A DNA stretch of 64,000 bases from Dermatemys mawii (taxonomy: Eukaryota; Chordata; Testudines; Dermatemydidae): contig ML677335.1 in NCBI GenBank assembly GCA_007922305.1, forward strand, positions 42,948,804-43,012,803. Direction: 5' to 3'. Both the position numbers and the translations under genes were made by a program. Position 1 is the first letter of the stretch, and each line of letters opens with the position of its first letter. The notes under the pieces are model-generated. The model was given only the letters and a program-made list of their open reading frames with translations, was not told where the DNA came from and made no database searches. Positions 51,530-62,818 of the stretch are shown here, piece after piece.

Positions 51530-51800
51530 ATTTGAGGGATGGACCCCGTCTGCAGGCACCTCCTCTGCAGCTCCTACTGGCTGTGGTTCCCGGCCAATGG
51601 GAGCTGCAACTGTGATGGCTGTGCGCACCGCCCCATCCGCAGACACCTAGCTGCACCTTGGAGCCAGAGGGGGAACATGCTGCTGGAAGCTGTTTAAGGT
51701 GAGCGCTGCCTGGAGCCTGCACCCCTGAGCCTGCACAGCCCTGATCTCCCTTCACACTCCTTGATCCCAGCCCAGAGCCCCCTCTTATATCTCCAGCACT
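51530..51800. repeat. hAT-like internal fragment
   Basis: Contains ttcccggccaatgggagctg, an internal motif of several non-autonomous hAT copies here, but no clear termini. Confidence 0.45.
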
Positions 51801-51809
51801 GCATTCCCG

Positions 51810-52600
51810 AGCATAGGAACAAATACACCGGACCCTCGCTATAGCCTGGAGATTCAGGATCACAAATTGTGTTTGTCGTCTTAGAGCATTGTGCTGGGAG
51901 CCCATGCTCAGCTGCTTATTCGCCATGACTACAAGATCACTTTCAGAATCCTGCCTTCCAGAATAAAGTCTTTGTCCTGTACTGTGATCTACAGTCTCAG
52001 TTCCTAGATGTATGAAGTGTTGAAATGCATGTGGTATTATTGTACCAAGTAATCTATATTGCACTGTATAAATGTTTTATCCTTGTAATGACCACCTGCC
52101 AGTTTGTCATTTGCAAAGGTTATTAGCAATGGTTTCATATTTCCTTCCAGATCATTGATAAAGGTATTGAATAATGTTGGGGCAAGAACTGATCCCAGTG
52201 AAATGGTAATAAAACACTGTCCCTGGGCAATGATTCCCTGTTAATGATATCTTTTTGCGATCTATCAGTTACCCACTTTTTAATCCATTTTATCCACTTT
52301 TAATCAGAATGTTATGCAGTATTAAATCAAATGGTCTCAGAAGACAAAAGTGTATTATGTCAATAGTTCTTACTTTCATCAAACTTGTAATGTTGATTAG
52401 AATTAATTATATTTCCTTCCTTCAGTTCTTTCATAGTCCTGTATTTCTGGCTAACTGGCTTGTAATTCCTATCTTATCTTATCTTAACTACTCTTAAGCC
52501 TTGCCACAGTGGTGGCTTTCTTGCTGGTCTCTGGAACTTCCCCAGTATTCCAAAATTATTAAAATTTACCATTAGTGGCCTGTTATCATAGTGATAGTGA
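51810..52600 (-). mobile_element. CR1 LINE fragment, reverse orientation
   Basis: Reverse-complement CR1 ORF2: ttccagatcattgataaagg, atcccagtgaaatgg, cgatctatcagttacccact, aacttccccagtattccaaa. Parallel to the copy at 56609-59100. Confidence 0.8.
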
Positions 52601-52639
52601 GTGTCGTGGCGGGAGAGAAGAAGAGGTTGAAGAATGAAA

Positions 52640-53585
52640 AGATCACACACAACTAAGTGATTGGGCAACAAAATGGCAAATGAAATTTAATGTGGATAAA
52701 TGTAAAGTAATGCACATTGGGAAAAAATAACCCCAACTATACATGGAATATGATGGGGGCTAATTTAGCTATACTTAATCAGGAAAAAGATCTTGGAGTC
52801 ATCGTGGATAGTTCTCTAAAGACATCCATGCAGTGTGCAATGACAGTCAAAAAAGCAAACAATGTTAGGAATCATTAAAAAAGGAATAGAAAATAAGATG
52901 GAGAATATCTTATTGCCCTTATATGAATCCATGGTGCGCCCATATCTTGAATACTGCGTACAAATGTGGTGGTCTCATCTCAAAAAGGATATACAGGCAT
53001 TAGAAAAGGTTCAGAGAAGGGCAACTAAAATGATTAGGAGTCTGGAATGGGTCCCATATGAGGAGAGATTAAAGAGACTAGGACTTTTCAGCTTGGAAAA
53101 GAGGAGACTAAGGGGGGATATGGTAGAGGTATATAAAATTATGAGTGGTGTAGAGAAAGTGAATAAGGAAAAGTTATTTACTTGTTCCCATAATATAAAA
53201 ACTAGGGGCTACCAAATAAAATTAATGGGCAGCAGGTTTAAACCAAATAAAAGGAAGTCTTCTTCACACAGCACACAGTCAACCTGTGAAACTCCTTTCG
53301 TGAGGAGGTTGTGAAACTAGGATTATAACAGGATTTAAAAGAGAACCTCCATGAATTTATCCAGTTAAGTCCATTAATGGCTATTAGCCAGGATGGGTAA
53401 GGAATGGTGTCCCTAGCCTCTGTTTGTCAGAGGGTGGTGATTGATGACAGGAGAGAGATCACTTGATCGTTACCTGTAAGGTGTCCCAGAGGGAGTGAAC
53501 CTGGTATTTGCCACTGCTGGTAGACAGGATACTGGTCTGGATGGACTTTTGGTCTGACTCAGTATGGCCATTCTTATGTAATGGC
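52640..53585 (+). mobile_element. CR1 LINE 3' end with partial ORF2 end
   Basis: Sense CR1 end. A 150-codon frame at 52862-53314 reads YESMVRPYLEYCVQMWW, KVQRRATKMIRSLEW and LFSLEKRRLRGDMVEVYKIM, the C-terminus of CR1 ORF2. The 3'UTR ends ctcagtatggccattcttat. It meets the reverse CR1 fragment at about 52600, making an inverted pair. Confidence 0.92.
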
Positions 53586-53589
53586 ATGG

Positions 53590-54179
53590 GAACAGGAGAG
53601 TTCTGAGCTGGCACTGCCTAGCTCTGCAGTACATGCCCCATGTGTGGTACATGGGTTTTAATCAGCTGGTGTGTGGGTTGATTAAAAAGAGAGACTCTAC
53701 AGTCTTTATTCTGAGCTCAGTAACATACAGAATTGCTTAACGAACATGTGAGAACCTCCACATGTCTATTTAAGATGAGTTAATTTTAAGTTGCTAAGGA
53801 AATTCAAAGACGAAAACAGAGAATTTAGTTACTTTGATCATAACTGATTGCGTGAATTGTGCACCATTATTGACAATGTTGCTTTTGAAGCGAGAGCATG
53901 CAGTTGGAGGGGGCACTTCCACTTAATTTCTATTCAGGGATGGAGAAAATGTCTACATTGCCCACCCCCTCAAAGAATAAGGGGGAAAAAAACCCCAAAA
54001 TCTTGTGATTGACTAGAAGAACAGCACTGAAAATATTCCTCCTTCTCCTTTCTAGCTGCTGACCTGAGTGGCTGGACAGAGGCAGCAGCTACAGAGCAGC
54101 CTTCTGCCTTTTGATACTCCTGTGTCCTAGGATGCAGATTACAAATATGTGTAGCAATTGCTCTTGAGTTTTAGATGTA
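53590..54179. other. ERLIN1 intron 1, unassigned
   Basis: No gene or clear repeat seen. Confidence 0.5.
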
Positions 54180-54479
54180 CAGTAGACTCTTGATTATCCA
54201 GGATGGTAGGGAAAAAATTAATCCTGGCTAATAAAATTCTGGATAATCACAATCCATAGGAAATATGGGGAGGGAAGGTTGGTTCACCAGCCACCCTGCG
54301 CCAGAGGGAGTAGGTGTTGGTTCACTGACTGCCCTGTGCCCTGGTGGGGTTTTTTTTTTTGTGTGCTTGGGGCGGCAACAAAGCCAGAGCTGGTCCTGCG
54401 AGTTACGCATATTTTTTTTTGACATCCTGGTTAATCCATTTTCTGGTTAACCCAATCCTGGATAATCGAGAGTCTGCTT
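54180..54479. mobile_element. Tigger/pogo-like MITE, 300 bp
   Basis: TA flanks (54178-54179 and 54480-54481). Ends cagtagactcttgattatcc and, inverted, aagcagactctcgattatcc. Resembles Tigger-type inverted repeats. Contains two T-runs. Confidence 0.75.
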
Positions 54480-54922
54480 TAGTACACAAGGTCTTATAAT
54501 GTGGGAACGTTTGATTTAGCTGGATGGTGCTAAGAAAGCTTGTGCCTCTGAGTTGCCACCTTAATACAACTGAGTGGGCAAAGCTCTTGTAGGTGGGTCT
54601 GTGGAGTACTGGTCAGCCACATGGTAGTAGCTCCTTTTCTTCATTTCCAGCTGACAAACCACATTAAATGAAGTTTAAAATATATACAGTACTCTCCTCA
54701 TATTGTCCATGTAAGTACAGGATTGTCATGCAGTTCTGATCTGTGATCGAGGACGGGAGCGATGTGTCTGAAATGTTCTCGGTGAAGTTGTGGTCTGTAT
54801 TATAAAAAGGTTTTGGGAGCCTCTGATATTAAGAAAAATCCACAGGCAAGAGAGGGATTAGGGAATCCTTTTCATTCACTGCCAGCAACATTGGTGGATT
54901 ACCATGTGTTTTGTTCCCACAG

Positions 54923-54937
54923 ATGACGTTAGTATGA
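54923..54937 (+). promoter_or_regulatory. Four-codon uORF overlapping the ERLIN1 start codon
   Basis: The first bases after the splice acceptor read ATG ACG TTA GTA TGA. The TGA overlaps the ERLIN1 ATG as ATGA. Such an overlap could let terminating ribosomes reinitiate. The context of the uORF ATG depends on the end of exon 1, which is unknown. Confidence 0.5.
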
Positions 54938-55046
54938 CTATGGCCCAGTCTGGGGCAGTAGTAGCAGCTGCTGCGGGAGTCCTGGTTCTCCTCCTCTACT
55001 CCTCCATTCACAAAGTTGATGAGGGCCACCTGGCAGTGTATTACAG
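54923..55046 (+). CDS. ERLIN1: ERLIN1 exon with start codon
   Basis: Acceptor tgttcccacag; coding starts at ATG 54934 (MTMAQSG) and runs through the membrane anchor to AVYY plus two bases of Arg; donor gtacta. The first 11 bases are 5'UTR and hold a tiny uORF. The second ATG at 54940 has A at -3 and G at +4. Confidence 0.93.
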
Positions 55047-58000
55047 GTACTATTCCAATGAGTACATCCAAGGTTCTCAACATTCTGGGTTTAATTCTTT
55101 CCATATGGTTCATCCAACGAAGGTCTTGTGTAAGAGATTGTCCTGCTCCATGTTCTGTGCCTGGGCCTCATATCAGAATGGGCTGGGTGACTATTATTGC
55201 TGACTAAAGAGGTAAAAAATTATATATGATATGATATGATATCTGGTCTGTCTGGAGTTTGAACTCCCCTGTCACCTTAGTGTGCATGAAACAATTACAG
55301 GGTTAAAATTCAGCTTTAAATGCATACAGACAAAGGCTCTAGCTCCCCAACTCCCTCCCCCAGTACCCAGAGCCTTTCCCCACATACCTGTATGCTTGCT
55401 CCACAACTCCCACACTTCCCATACCACTGTGTGCATAGTTCTCAAGTCCTTCATGTCCCCCTCTACCTAGAGTCCTTCCTGTATCCCTGTGCACCTGATC
55501 TGACTCCCCACTCCTTCGTGCACCCCTCTATGCATGCTTTCCAGCTCCCAGCATGCAGACCTTTCCTGAACCTCCAGGTGCCTGATCCTGAATTCCTCAC
55601 CCTTCCTTGGGTGCCTGGTCCCTGCCCAGCGCTCTGGGTTAGAGCCCTTCCCTGCTGTTCTGTGTGCCTAGTCGCCACTTGCCACTTTAGGAGGTCAGTT
55701 CCCCACTCTGTCAAAAAGGAGTAAGTGGGGGCAAAAAACCTAACTGGTTCCAAGACTGATCTCGATAAGTTTATGGAGGGGGTGATGTGATCAGACTGCC
55801 TACAACGGCTCATAGCAGATCTGTGACTTAGCAGCAAATAGCTCCAATGTTTGATGATGGAGCACTAGCTCTGAGTTATTACAGATAATTCTTTCCCAGG
55901 TGTGTGTCTGGTGGGTCTTGCCCACATGCTCTGGGTCTGATTGCCATACTTGGAATTGGGAAGGATTTTCCCCTCAGGTCAGATTGTCAACAGACCCTGA
56001 TGGATTTTGTCTTTCTCTGCAGTATAGGGCATAGGTCACTTGTAGGTTTACACTAGTGTAAGTGGTGGATTCTCTTAACTTCAAGTCTTTAAATCATGGT
56101 TTGAGGACTTCAGTGTGGGTGATGTGCTATGGCCTGCAATGTGCAGAAGGTCAGACTGGACGATCATGTTGGTCTTGTCTGGGCTTAAAGTTTGAGTCTA
56201 CACTAATTGTTTTTTGCCCAAGTTTTTAACTGAGTACGAATTACCACTGCTCTATTCATGCCAATTTGTCACAGGTCTTATCTGCCCTAGGTTTGTAGCT
56301 ATACTCAATGTGTGTCATGCACTGGGACCATGACCCACACAGAATGCACATCCCACACTGAACACAGGTGCCCCTAAGGCAACAACACTGGTGTAAAAAG
56401 TCCAGTGTAAGCAAGACCTTAATTTGATGGTCTAATTGATCCTGCTGATATTTAAGAATAGGGAATGAAGGAAACAAGCTTCCTCAGTCACAATCTAGCC
56501 AGTTGCTGAACTTCCCATGGGTTGCGGCTGCTGATTAACTACCTAGAACAGAGCTCCCCAGACTGCTCTGTGGACTTCTTGCAGGCAGGCCATTCGCTCC
56601 TCCTATTCATAGATTCAAAGGCTGGAAGAGACCATTATGATCTCCTGTATAACACAGGCCAGAGAACTTCCCCCAAAAATAATTCCTAGAGCAGAGCTTG
56701 TAGGGGGGGAAGAAAAAAAAAAAAGTAAATCTTGATTTAAAAATTATTAATGATGGAGAATCCACCATGACTCTTGGTAAATTGTTCAAATGGTTAATTA
56801 TCCTCACTGTTAATTTTTTTTTGCCTTTTTCTGTTAGATTGAGGCATCCATTATTAATATTTGTTCTCTGTATAGTTATAGACCATAATCAAATCATCCC
56901 TTAACCTTCTTTTTGTAAAACTAAATAGATTGTTTTCCTTGAGTCCATCATTATAAAAGCATGTTTTCTAATCCTTTAATCATTCTTATGGCTCTTCTCT
57001 GAATCAATTTACGAATACCAGTCTTGAGTTAGACACAGTATTCCAGCATTGGTCATACCAGTGCCAAATACAGAAGTAAAATAACTGCTCTATTCCTGCT
57101 TGGAATTCCCCTGTTTATACATCAAGGGTCACGTTAGCCCATTTGACCTCAATATTGTACTGGGAACTCATTCTCTTCCTCCCTTCCCCTCCCCCCAATT
57201 TTTTTTAGTCACTGCTTCCCAGGGTAGAGTATGGCTGACATCCTTACTTCCAGGATGTATGCTTTTACATATGTCTCAGTTAAAATACATGTTGTTGCTC
57301 GCTTACTAGATGGTCCAGATCACTTTGAATCAATGACCTGTCCTCTTCGCTATTTACCACTCTCCCAATTTTTGTCATCTGCAAACTTTATCGGTGATTT
57401 GTTCTCTTCCAGGTCATTGCTATTTATCATTTTTATCATAGGGCCAATCTCTGCAGGACCCCACTAAAAGCACTGCCACTCGATGACTCCCCATTTACAA
57501 TTGCATTTTGAAAACAATTATTTTATCATCATTTAAGTGCCAACTTAATTTTACCTTCCATTTTATAGTCAAAATGTCTTGTGCAACCAAGTCAATGAAA
57601 AAAGATATCAAATTAGTTTCACAGGATCTATTTTCCATAAACCCATGTTGATTGGCATTAATTATATTCCTTGACCTTCCTTCCTTCTGTGCTGCAGACA
57701 CATCAGACAAGTCCAGTTGTTCCAGTGTTTTGATAACTTGCTACTTGTGGCATTTCTTTGTAGGCGATGCCAACACATTCTTCTCCGCTATCATTGTCTT
57801 CTGCTGATTCTTCCTTGGCCTTACTCGCTTTCTCTTTCTTACCACAAGTACCCAATTCAGTGCTTCCTTAGCATGCCTCCTCTTTTCCATACGGTTTACA
57901 TGTCCCAACCACCTGAACTTTTTCTCTTTGGTTATATTTTCTAACATCTCCTGCTCTGTCAGCCCTCTTACTCTTGTGTGAATCATTCAGTAGCTTTTCA

Positions 58001-61000
58001 GCCTTCTGGAATGGACAGCCTCCAGTCTTTTTGTTAGCCATTGTTATCAGCCAAGTGTCTGCTCCGTATAACAGCGTGATCCTTACAATTGCACGGTATA
58101 ATCTGACCTTTAGTTTGTGCAGATCTCTGTGTGATCAGACATTCCTCCTTCCAAAAATGATGTTTGCTTTTCCTAATCTCATATAAATGTTTATTACGGT
58201 CATCTGAAAATGTCATCACTTTCCCCAGCTAGCAAAACTTTACTGTTTATGTGTTAGATTTCTTTTCCCTGCACTTTTGCATTTGTTGTCCAGTTTCCTA
58301 CCTTCATAGTCTTGGTTTTCTCTGCTTTTACTTTCAGTACTTTTTTGTGAGGGATGAGAAGAGGGCTTCCTGTTCTGCCTCAGAGGTCATCAAAACGAAG
58401 GGCAATTATTCTGTTCTTTGTTGCACTTTGCAAAGTCAGGGTCTTGTAACCCATTGCCACTAATCCATTATATACTGTCCACCATGCTGCTTGATGCCCA
58501 CATCATCACCCAGTCTATTGCTAATGCTAAGAAGATTGGTGATAACACACACCTTTGTCTAACTCTAGTCACAATATTGAGCCTCTCACCCAGGCCAGTA
58601 ACCGATCTTACTGGGCATCTGTTTACTAGACATAGCTTGTCTGGTCTCCTGTTGCTCCTAGCAATATTCCACAGCATTTCTGTGAACTCTATCATTGTTT
58701 TCTTAAAGACGAAAAAGTTGATTAATGTGGGTTTTTGCCGTGCAGTTGTTTTTTCAATGATCTGTTGAGTGAATGCCTGTTCCCAACGAGGTGTATATAG
58801 ATAGAATTTACTGTGTTAATTATATTGCTGTCCTTTGCTTCTTTATTAACTGAGTGCTGTATCAGTGGCTACATTGTCTTGCCTGGGATTAATGCCAGAC
58901 TGCTAGACCTATAATTACCCAGATTATCCTGTTTATTTTTTTGAATATTGGTACATTAACTTTCTTCCAGAACTTTCCCAGTATTCCAAAATTTATTAAA
59001 AACCAACATTAATTGTCCAGCAAGCTCCTAAGCCAGCTCTTTTAAAATGTTGAGATGAGTGTTACATGGATCTGCTGATTTGAAAAGGTCTAACGTTAGT
59101 AGCTGCTTGTTTCTAGTTACTAAACTAAATATATTAATATAATTTAAATGTACATTATTTTTCTGTTACAGTTTTCCACATAAGCAATTGCTGTAGATGC
59201 CATAGAGATTTTGTGTGATTGTGGTTGAGGAGATGTCCAGCAGACAGTCTCTCTTCTAAGATGTTGGTGACCCCAGGACCCCAGTTGAAACAGGACTAAA
59301 TGCAGAAATCAATGGCAGTGTAATTGTTGCCCTCCTCAGCAATTATGGAATGCAGAAGCCTGGGCAAGTGACTTGTTTTTGGTGGGTGAGCAGAATAATC
59401 ATTCTCACCCTCCCACCGACAGTCATGGTAACAAGCAGGCTAGTAGACCTTATCTGAGCTGTTGTGACTTATTGACCTATAGAAGCTTGTGGCCATGTCT
59501 ATCCAGTACTTTGAACACTTACCAGAGGTCTGGAAGAGTCAGTACATCTACTTCTTCAGCTTCTTGAGAACTGACCCATTTGTCTCTTCACAGGGGTGGT
59601 GCGTTGTTAACCAGCCCAAGTGGACCAGGCTATCACATCATGCTCCCATTCGTTACCACCTTCAGATCAGTGCAGGTTAGTAACTTCTCCCAGGGGAGCT
59701 GTAATAGGGTGGGGTTGTATGGGGTGTTTGTCAAATACAACAGTGGAGCTGGAATTTTGCCTAAATAAAAGCCATGTTAGCCAATTCTCAGTAGCATAAG
59801 AGCACACTAGTTTGGCACACTGATCAGACTGTAGCCACCCTCTTCTCTGATGTTGGGATACAACCCCTGGTGTAGCCATAGTACTATAGATTCCAGTATG
59901 CAGCATGGCCTGTAGTAGCTGCAGGTCCCACAATGCAATAATCCATTGTGCTACAAGAAGCTAGGCCCCACTGCATGTGGTGGCTGTGCACTAAATAGAT
60001 CTCCATGGATTACATTTGCTCTGTTGTCTTTTGTTGTGCCTTGCCCTCTCCTGAATTGTTACCACTACAGTGAATTTGGAAGGGCTGAATGAATTAATCT
60101 ACTTCAATGTGGCTAGAGGTGCTGGTGGCTTCCTTAGAGCATGTAGTGTGGAAACATCCTGCACGGAAATGAATGCAGGCTCCATGCTGTGTTTCCAGTG
60201 GAAGTTCTTCACTGGCACAAACAAAAAACTACTCACTGACCTTGAGGTTCCTGCCTTGGGATACCTCTGCTGCTGACACCATGTGTCCTCCCAATGCTTG
60301 AGTTTGCAAGTATTCACTTTTTTTCATTTGCCAGGCAGGGAGCTGCAGTCCTTTTGGGCACTGAGGGAAGGAGAGGAAGGGAGAAAGAGAATGGAGTTCT
60401 CTGCACCATGCCCTTCTTCCTCACCCATAACAGGGAGTAGGTGCCAGAGAAGTCCCTTCCGCTCCCTGCGTATAGCAGCTAGAACCTGCAACAGCCTGGA
60501 GAACGGTGCTCCTCCTAGTGCAGGGGTGGCCAACCTGAGCCTGAGAAGAAGCCAAAATTTATCCATGTACATTGCCAAAGAGCCACAGTAATACGTCAGA
60601 AGCCCCCCATCAGCTGCCCACCCCCTCTCCCTGCTTCCAGCACCTCACACTCACAGCAGTGCTGCCAAACAGCACCTTCTTGCACCTCTCGATCAGCTGT
60701 TTTGTGGCATGCAGGAGGTTGGGGTTCAGGGGAGGAGCGAGGGCACGGCAGGTTCAGGGGAGGGGGTGGAAAGGGGTGGAGTGGGGGCAGGGCCTGTGGC
60801 AGAGCCAGGGGTTGAGCAGTGTGCACCCACAGCACATCAGAAAGTTGGCACCTGTAGCTCCAGCCCCAGAGTTGGCGCCTATACAAGGAGCTGCATATTA
60901 ATTTCTGAAGAGCCACATGTGCCTCTGGAGCCAAAGGTTTGCCACCCCGCCCTAGTGCATCTTCTCCCCCTTCCCCCACCTTCTCAGCAACCATTACAGA

Positions 61001-62818
61001 GCATGAGTGCTGAGCTTCCATTGAGAGTATGGTCTGAACTGGGCTAGAAAGCTCTATGAGGGCCTGTCTAGAGCTTGACTGTTGACTGGAGAGTGCCTGG
61101 CTTATCTGTGAGCCCTGATTACATGTCTCTTGTTTCAGACAACATTGCAAACTGATGAAGTAAAAAACGTGCCTTGTGGGACGAGGTATGTTGCTCTTGT
61201 ATGTTCTTCCTGGATGTGGCAAGCCAATGTGATCGGTCTCATTCTCAACGTGTGGCTAATTCACTTGGAGGCACTCAGGCCTGGGGACTGGGAATTATGG
61301 GCAGAGGTTTTTGAGTAGCTTTTGAGGGGCGGTGGGGGTTAGTCTAGATGTGATAAATCGATCCCTGAGTGCTCTCCTGTCGACCCTGTACTCCGTTGCT
61401 GCAAGAGGCGCGGGCGCTGTCAACGGGGGAGCAGCAGCAGTCGACTCATCATTGTGAAGATGCCATAGTAAGTCGATCCAAATACGCCGACTTCAGCTAC
61501 ACTATTCTCTTGGCACATGCAGAATTGCCAAATGTAACAATGTATAACTCAAACTAATGAACTGACTTTCTTCAAACTTGGTTTGTCTTTTAAGTCTGTG
61601 AGATCTGCAAAGCAAGCCAAGTCTGAAGTTTGCAGTAAGAGCCATGCATGAGTTATCTGAGCACAGAGATTCAGCTTGGAATATGCAAGATCAGTGTTTA
61701 GTGTTTATACTTCTGTGATTCAATAATGGCTTAGCTTGTTTTGCTAAAGCTTTCCCTCCAAATATTACCTTTGAACTGAGAGAAAGCATGGGAGATCCTA
61801 GCCTCAAAGGAATGTGTGCTTGAGAAAGTTATGAGCTTCTGGAACAAGTGGATTGGAAAATAGAATAGAGCTTTCCCTTTTCTGTAGTGGATGGTACTGG
61901 TTCTCAGCTTTAGTTGGTGGGATTTTTCTGTTATGAATCATATTAAGAAGTGAAGGGATTGAGGGAGAATGACTTGCCCAGCTAGGAAACAGAAGCATGG
62001 CAGAGCAGGTTAGCTATGTCACAGCTTTTGGGAAAGCCTGCAGGCCCCTTGTGAGATAAAGTATTACAGAGGAGAAACAGCTTACTCAAGGTCATGCCAT
62101 GAGCCATAGCAGAGTTGGGAATAGAGTTCACATTACTTCACTCACAGTTTTGGGCTTTAACCATACCACCACCCTAACTTATTCAGCAATATGTCTGGTC
62201 TGGCGTCCTGTGACTTAAGTTGTGACCGTAATCTTTTTGTAGTGGACATGGTATCTTTTGAGCTCAGTTCAGCCTTGCTGCTTGTTGCAAGTGGTCTTGC
62301 CTATGGGCCTGTTTGGAGTCACTAAGTGTGTGCAACTTGTGCAGTCAGAATTCTCTACTTCTTTCAGCAGATATTCTGTCCTAGTGTCTCCCATCTGTAT
62401 CTTTTCTTTTCCTAGTTCTCACAGTTGCATGGCCATTCCAAGGGCATTTTCCTTTTCTTATTCACATCTCTGGCTAAACACAGTGAGGCATCAGAAAGAA
62501 AAATGAAAGTGCACTGGGGTCATCCTGGAGCTCACTTTGATTCATGCAGAAGGAGTGAAATGCCAAATATTAAACTGGGATTTATTGCCATCTGCAGTCT
62601 TCCAAGACAGCATGGAAAAGCAGTGTCCTGGGTAAAAAGTTAACTCTACAGATCTCTAGCAAACTCCACTAAGAAGGATTGTTGGTTTCTGAATTGGGGC
62701 TGCTGTGAATATCTGTCCATGTAACTCACAAAGCTTTTTCTTATTTTTTTTAATAGTGGTGGGGTTATGATCTACATTGACCGAATAGAAGTTGTGAATA
62801 TGTTAGCACCATATGCAG
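54923..62818 (+). CDS. ERLIN1: ERLIN1, first four coding exons (3' end outside window)
   Basis: Erlin-1 is an ER-membrane protein of the SPFH/prohibitin superfamily. With erlin-2 it forms large ring complexes that deliver activated IP3 receptors to ERAD and bind cholesterol to restrain SREBP processing. Visible codons give [12 protein letters not shown], a hydrophobic N-terminal anchor at about residues 8-22, then [42 protein letters not shown] and [14 protein letters not shown], the start of the SPFH domain. About 101 of the family's roughly 346 residues are present; the rest lies right of the window. NMLAPYA marks it as ERLIN1 rather than ERLIN2 (NFLVPNA). All junctions are GT-AG with matching phases. 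Translation starts at 54934; an alternative Met at 54940 has a better context. Confidence 0.95.
55047..55700. other. ERLIN1 intron, C/T-rich stretch
   Basis: The 55320-55690 part is a C/T-rich irregular series (ccctccccc, cctgtgcacctga) that resembles hAT interiors but has no clear ends. No gene. Confidence 0.4.
55705..56195 (+). repeat. CR1 LINE 3' end
   Basis: Sense CR1 end of another subfamily: tggttccaagactgatctcg, aagtttatggagggggtgat, ggtgggtcttgcccacatg, aattgggaaggattttccc, gtcagactggacgatcatg. Confidence 0.8.
56609..59100 (-). mobile_element. CR1 LINE, reverse orientation, interrupted
   Basis: Reverse-complement CR1: gaagagaccattatgatctcc, cacaggccagagaacttcc, tgacctgtcctcttcgctat, cataaacccatgttgattgg to 57668; resumes at 58816 with tgcctgggattaatgccag and ctataattacccagattatc. 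The gap is a younger LINE insertion flanked by an 11-base duplication. Confidence 0.85.
57669..58815 (-). mobile_element. Non-LTR retrotransposon fragment inserted in CR1 (probably RTE-like)
   Basis: Flanked by the 11-base duplication ttaattatatt (57658-57668; 58816-58826). Reverse-strand frames: [20 protein letters not shown] (reverse transcriptase block) at 58468-58695 and [16 protein letters not shown] with [11 protein letters not shown] near the C-terminus at 57741-57986. 5'-truncated; its 3' end is a short ggaa repeat. Family assignment to RTE is from general memory of IDWVM/RWLGHV proteins. Confidence 0.7.
59594..59675 (+). CDS. ERLIN1: ERLIN1 coding exon 2
   Basis: Encodes (R)[16 protein letters not shown] to FRSVQ, nearly identical to human erlin-1. 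Acceptor cttcacag, donor gttagt. Begins by completing the split Arg codon and ends on a whole codon. Confidence 0.95.
59676..60520. other. ERLIN1 intron, unassigned
   Basis: No gene or clear repeat between exon 59594-59675 and the hAT element. Confidence 0.5.
60521..60949. mobile_element. hAT-type MITE, about 429 bp
   Basis: Flanks tcctagtg (60513-60520) and ccctagtg (60950-60957) are a 7/8 target duplication. Ends caggggtggccaacctgag and ccaaaggtttgccaccccg. Interior G-rich. No transposase. Confidence 0.75.
61139..61185 (+). CDS. ERLIN1: ERLIN1 coding exon 3
   Basis: A 47-base exon encoding [15 protein letters not shown] plus two bases of Ser. Acceptor tgtttcag, donor gtatgt. Confidence 0.95.
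61320..61520. repeat. MITE fragment related to 49880-50175
   Basis: tctagatgtgataaatcgat and gtaagtcgatccaaatacgc, with gagcagcagcagtcgac, are the reversed interior of the ggtctacact MITE. Confidence 0.5.
61525..62756. other. ERLIN1 intron, unassigned
   Basis: Intronic sequence up to the acceptor of exon 62757. No gene or clear repeat seen. Confidence 0.5.
62757..62818 (+). CDS. ERLIN1: ERLIN1 coding exon 4
   Basis: A 62-base exon encoding (S)[15 protein letters not shown] to APYA. Acceptor ttttaatag, donor gtattt. Its last base starts a Val codon continued outside the window. Confidence 0.95.

Noticed and set aside
51528..52064. 178-codon reverse frame
   Set aside because: Covers hAT-like and CR1-like repeat sequence; no coherent protein family.
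60596..61222. 208-codon reverse frame
   Set aside because: Runs through a hAT MITE and antisense to an ERLIN1 exon; composition-driven.
54923..62818. SPFH gene could be ERLIN2
   Set aside because: NMLAPYA and GYHIMLPF fit ERLIN1; ERLIN2 has NFLVPNA and a different N-terminus. Linkage to CHUK also supports ERLIN1.
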